A stretch of DNA of 53,502 nt from Oerskovia rustica. GTDB taxonomy: Bacteria > Actinomycetota > Actinomycetes > Actinomycetales > Cellulomonadaceae. Position 1 is the stretch's first letter; each line of letters begins with the position of its first letter. A program made the translations under genes and the position numbers. The stretch covers positions 63,476 to 116,977 of the forward strand of contig NZ_JACSQQ010000002.1 in assembly GCF_014836555.1 (NCBI RefSeq), in the 5' to 3' direction. The notes beneath the pieces are model-generated. The model did no database searches and had not been told where the DNA came from. It saw only the letters and a program-made list of their open reading frames with translations. Shown one piece after another: positions 51,383 to 53,502 of this stretch.

Positions 51383-51639
51383 GGTCCGTCCGGCCCCGCG
51401 GGGCCACGGCCCGCCAGCCGGCCCGCCCGTTCCCCCCGCCCGCGCCTGCGGGACGGGGAGCGGGCGGGCCGTCTGCTTGTCGAGGGCGCACAACCACGAC
51501 GCACAACCGGCCGGTCGACCCCGCCGACCATGGAGGGTTCCTACAAACGACCCCGGTGAGCCTTGGCCCGATCTCCAATCTTGTCCAGTACCGCCGGTCG
51601 CAGCGTGAACCCAGGGCGCCCGACGCGCTACCGTGAGCC
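51383..51639. other. 257-bp interval between maf and the carboxylase alpha subunit
   Basis: No gene. It holds the maf terminator (51419-51471), two CGCACAACC direct repeats (51487 and 51500), the palindrome ACCGGCCGGT (51506-51515) and the promoter of the alpha-subunit gene. Confidence 0.5.
51419..51471 (+). terminator. maf terminator
   Basis: CGGCCCGCCCG and CGGGCGGGCCG are perfect 11-bp arms, with inner pairing of a C-run and a G-run, 36 bp past the maf stop. Confidence 0.7.
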
Positions 51640-53466
51640 GTGCCCGAGAACTCCACGAACCCCGCGACCAGCCCGACCCGACGCCTGTCGAAGGTTCTCA
51701 TCGCCAACCGCGGCGAGATCGCCGTGCGCATCGCGCGCGCCTGCGCCGACGCCTCGATCGCGTCGGTGGCCGTGTACGCGGACTCCGACCGCGAGGCCCT
51801 GCACGTGCGTCTCGCCGACGAGGCCTTCGCGCTCGACGGCGCGCGCGCTGCGGACACGTACCTCGACATCGCCAAGCTGCTCGACGTCGCCCGCCGCTCG
51901 GGCGCCGACGCCGTGCACCCCGGCTACGGGTTCCTCGCCGAGAACGCCGGGTTCGCCCAGGCGGTCATCGACGCGGGCCTCGTCTGGATCGGCCCACCGC
52001 CCGCGGCGATCGACGCGCTGGGCGACAAGGTCAGCGCACGGCACATCGCGCACCGCGCGGGCGCTCCCCTGGTGCCCGGGACGCCCGACCCGGTCGCTGA
52101 CGCGACCGAGGTCCACGCGTTCGCCGCGGAGCACGGGCTGCCCATCGCGATCAAGGCGGCGTTCGGCGGCGGCGGTCGCGGCCTCAAGGTCGCGCGCACC
52201 ATCGACGAGATCGACGAGATGTTCGACTCGGCCGTCCGTGAGGCCACGGCCGCGTTCGGTCGCGGCGAGTGCTTCGTCGAGCGTTACCTGGACACCCCGC
52301 GCCACGTCGAGACGCAGTGCCTCGCCGACGAGCACGGCACGGTCGTCGTCGTCTCCACGCGCGACTGCTCGCTCCAGCGCCGCCACCAGAAGCTCGTCGA
52401 GGAGGCCCCCGCGCCGTTCCTGACGGACGAGCAGCGCGCAGAGCTCTACAAGGCCTCCGAAGCCATCCTGCGCGAGGCCGGCTACGTCGGTGCGGGGACC
52501 TGCGAGTTCCTCGTCGGCGCCGACGGCACGATCTCCTTCCTCGAGGTCAACACGCGGCTCCAGGTCGAGCACCCCGTCACCGAGGAGGTCTCGGGCATCG
52601 ACCTCGTGCGCGAGCAGCTCCGCATCGCCGCGGGCGAGCCCCTCGGCTACTCCTCGGTCGCCACCCGGGGTCATTCGCTCGAGTTCCGCATCAACGGCGA
52701 GGACCCCGCCGCGAACTTCCTGCCGGCCCCCGGCCGCATCTCGCGCCTGCACTTCCCCAGCGGCCCGGGCGTCCGCGTCGACAGCGGCGTGACGCAGGGC
52801 GACGTCATCTCGGGGGCGTTCGACTCGATGATCGCCAAGATCATCGTCACGGGCGCCACCCGCCGCGAGGCCGTCGAGCGCGCACGCCGCGCGCTGCGCG
52901 AGACGGTCGTCGAGGGCATCCCCACGGTCCTGCCGTTCCACCGGGCCGTCCTCGACGCCGAGGACTTCGTCCCGGCCGACGACTCGGTGTTCCGCGTGCA
53001 CACGCGCTGGATCGAGACGTCGTTCGCGGACGAGCTCAAGCGGCTCGCCCCGGCTGCCCCGGCCCAGGCGCCCGAGGAGGACGAGGCACCTGCGACCGAG
53101 CGTGTCGTGGTCGAGGTCGGCGGCAAGCGCCTCGAGGTCGTGCTGCCCGCCGGGCTCGGCATGGCCGCCGGTCGCGCGCGAACCGCCAACGCCGCGCGCC
53201 GTCCGGCGCGTCGTGCCGTCGCCAAGACCAACGGGGGCAACGGCACGACGCTCGCGTCGCCCATGCAGGGCACGATCGTCAAGGTCGCGGTCGCCGACGG
53301 CGCCGTGGTGGCCGAGGGCGACCTCATCGTTGTCCTCGAGGCCATGAAGATGGAGCAGCCTCTCGTCGCGCACCGCGCGGGTCGCGTCACGGGCCTCTCG
53401 GCCGGCGTCGGCGCGAGCGTGAGCTCGGGCACCGCGATCTGCGAGATCACCGACGTCACCGCCTGA
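51640..53466 (+). CDS. acyl-CoA carboxylase alpha subunit (biotin carboxylase plus BCCP)
   Basis: A 608-aa AccA3/AccC-type protein. The biotin carboxylase domain (about 17-465) has [17 protein letters not shown], the ATP loop GGGGRG, and [16 protein letters not shown]. An Ala/Pro-rich linker leads to the biotinyl domain with EAMKM at 567-571 and biotinylated Lys570. It pairs with AccD and AccE. TACCGT lies 5 nt before the GTG, a slightly short variant of the window's leaderless pattern. Confidence 0.95.
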   Translation: MPENSTNPATSPTRRLSKVLIANRGEIAVRIARACADASIASVAVYADSDREALHVRLADEAFALDGARAADTYLDIAKLLDVARRSGADAVHPGYGFLAENAGFAQAVIDAGLVWIGPPPAAIDALGDKVSARHIAHRAGAPLVPGTPDPVADATEVHAFAAEHGLPIAIKAAFGGGGRGLKVARTIDEIDEMFDSAVREATAAFGRGECFVERYLDTPRHVETQCLADEHGTVVVVSTRDCSLQRRHQKLVEEAPAPFLTDEQRAELYKASEAILREAGYVGAGTCEFLVGADGTISFLEVNTRLQVEHPVTEEVSGIDLVREQLRIAAGEPLGYSSVATRGHSLEFRINGEDPAANFLPAPGRISRLHFPSGPGVRVDSGVTQGDVISGAFDSMIAKIIVTGATRREAVERARRALRETVVEGIPTVLPFHRAVLDAEDFVPADDSVFRVHTRWIETSFADELKRLAPAAPAQAPEEDEAPATERVVVEVGGKRLEVVLPAGLGMAAGRARTANAARRPARRAVAKTNGGNGTTLASPMQGTIVKVAVADGAVVAEGDLIVVLEAMKMEQPLVAHRAGRVTGLSAGVGASVSSGTAICEITDVTA

Positions 53467-53489
53467 CCTCGGTACGTCGAACCCGAGGT
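53466..53489 (+). terminator. hairpin after the carboxylase alpha subunit
   Basis: ACCTCGG and CCGAGGT, 7-bp arms and a 10-nt loop, start at the last base of the stop codon. Confidence 0.45.
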
Positions 53490-53502
53490 TCGTCGGGCAG
53501 CT

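Noticed and set aside
1-53502. CRISPR array, tRNA or rRNA genes
   Set aside because: No regularly spaced repeats, and no tRNA cloverleaf ending was seen other than the tRNA-like end of the tmRNA.

Overview
The window is a very GC-rich (roughly 70% or more by eye) chromosomal segment from an actinobacterium. Several signs point to the Cellulomonadaceae/Promicromonosporaceae side of the Micrococcales: an AccD/AccE/AccA-type acyl-CoA carboxylase, DUF3039, DUF2017 and DUF4349 proteins, an unframeshifted prfB, and a tmRNA whose tag reads ADSKRTDFALAA. The family assignment is an inference. I found 55 protein-coding genes and one tmRNA. There are no tRNA or rRNA genes, insertion sequences, phage genes or CRISPR arrays. 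Most of the window looks like ordinary core chromosome; the more accessory parts are the sugar-uptake cluster (13-21 kb) and the surface/pilus block (29.5-36.6 kb).

Layout. 0.1-4.6 kb: a NUDIX-like protein coupled to a Pr6Pr membrane protein, a PPK2 polyphosphate kinase, an ABC-F ATPase and a DUF3054 protein. 4.6-10.8 kb: the conserved actinobacterial series rdgB, rph, MBL-fold hydrolase, murI, a 51-aa membrane peptide, DUF2017 and clpS (all minus strand), with pncB divergent. 10.8-13.1 kb: an SF2 helicase translationally coupled to a DUF3039 protein. 13.1-20.7 kb: a ROK regulator, solute-binding lipoprotein, two ABC permeases, ROK sugar kinase and NagB, i.e. an amino-sugar uptake and catabolic unit, followed upstream by a PfkB kinase; an LLM flavin oxidoreductase diverges from that kinase. 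21.9-29.5 kb: DUF4349 lipoprotein, tmRNA, DoxX, smpB, M23 peptidase, ftsX, ftsE and prfB, linking ribosome rescue and division-site peptidoglycan hydrolysis.

29.5-36.6 kb: a surface block on the minus strand. A WxL-like secreted protein and a DUF916 membrane-anchored partner lie next to a reduced Tad locus (tadA, tadB, tadC, one small pilin-like protein and three TadE/TadG-like proteins). 36.8-42.2 kb: a PLP aminotransferase with an apparent frameshift in a poly-C N-terminus, an LCP cell-wall ligase, a Bcr/CflA-type MFS exporter, and a PadR/HAAS membrane pair. 42.3-45.2 kb: a SRAP protein, a class III adenylate cyclase and birA. 45.3-53.5 kb: the acyl-CoA carboxylase cluster accD, a His-rich protein, accE, a membrane protein, a DUF885 metallopeptidase-like protein, maf and the biotin carboxylase/BCCP alpha subunit. 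BirA, encoded divergently, would biotinylate the alpha subunit.

The most pervasive signal is regulatory. At least fifteen transcription-unit starts carry TANNNT exactly 6 or 7 nt before the start codon, which is the geometry of leaderless transcription. In two regulator genes (ROK and PadR) an inverted repeat sits inside or brackets the same compact promoter. Start codons given here use this signal where it discriminates between candidates.
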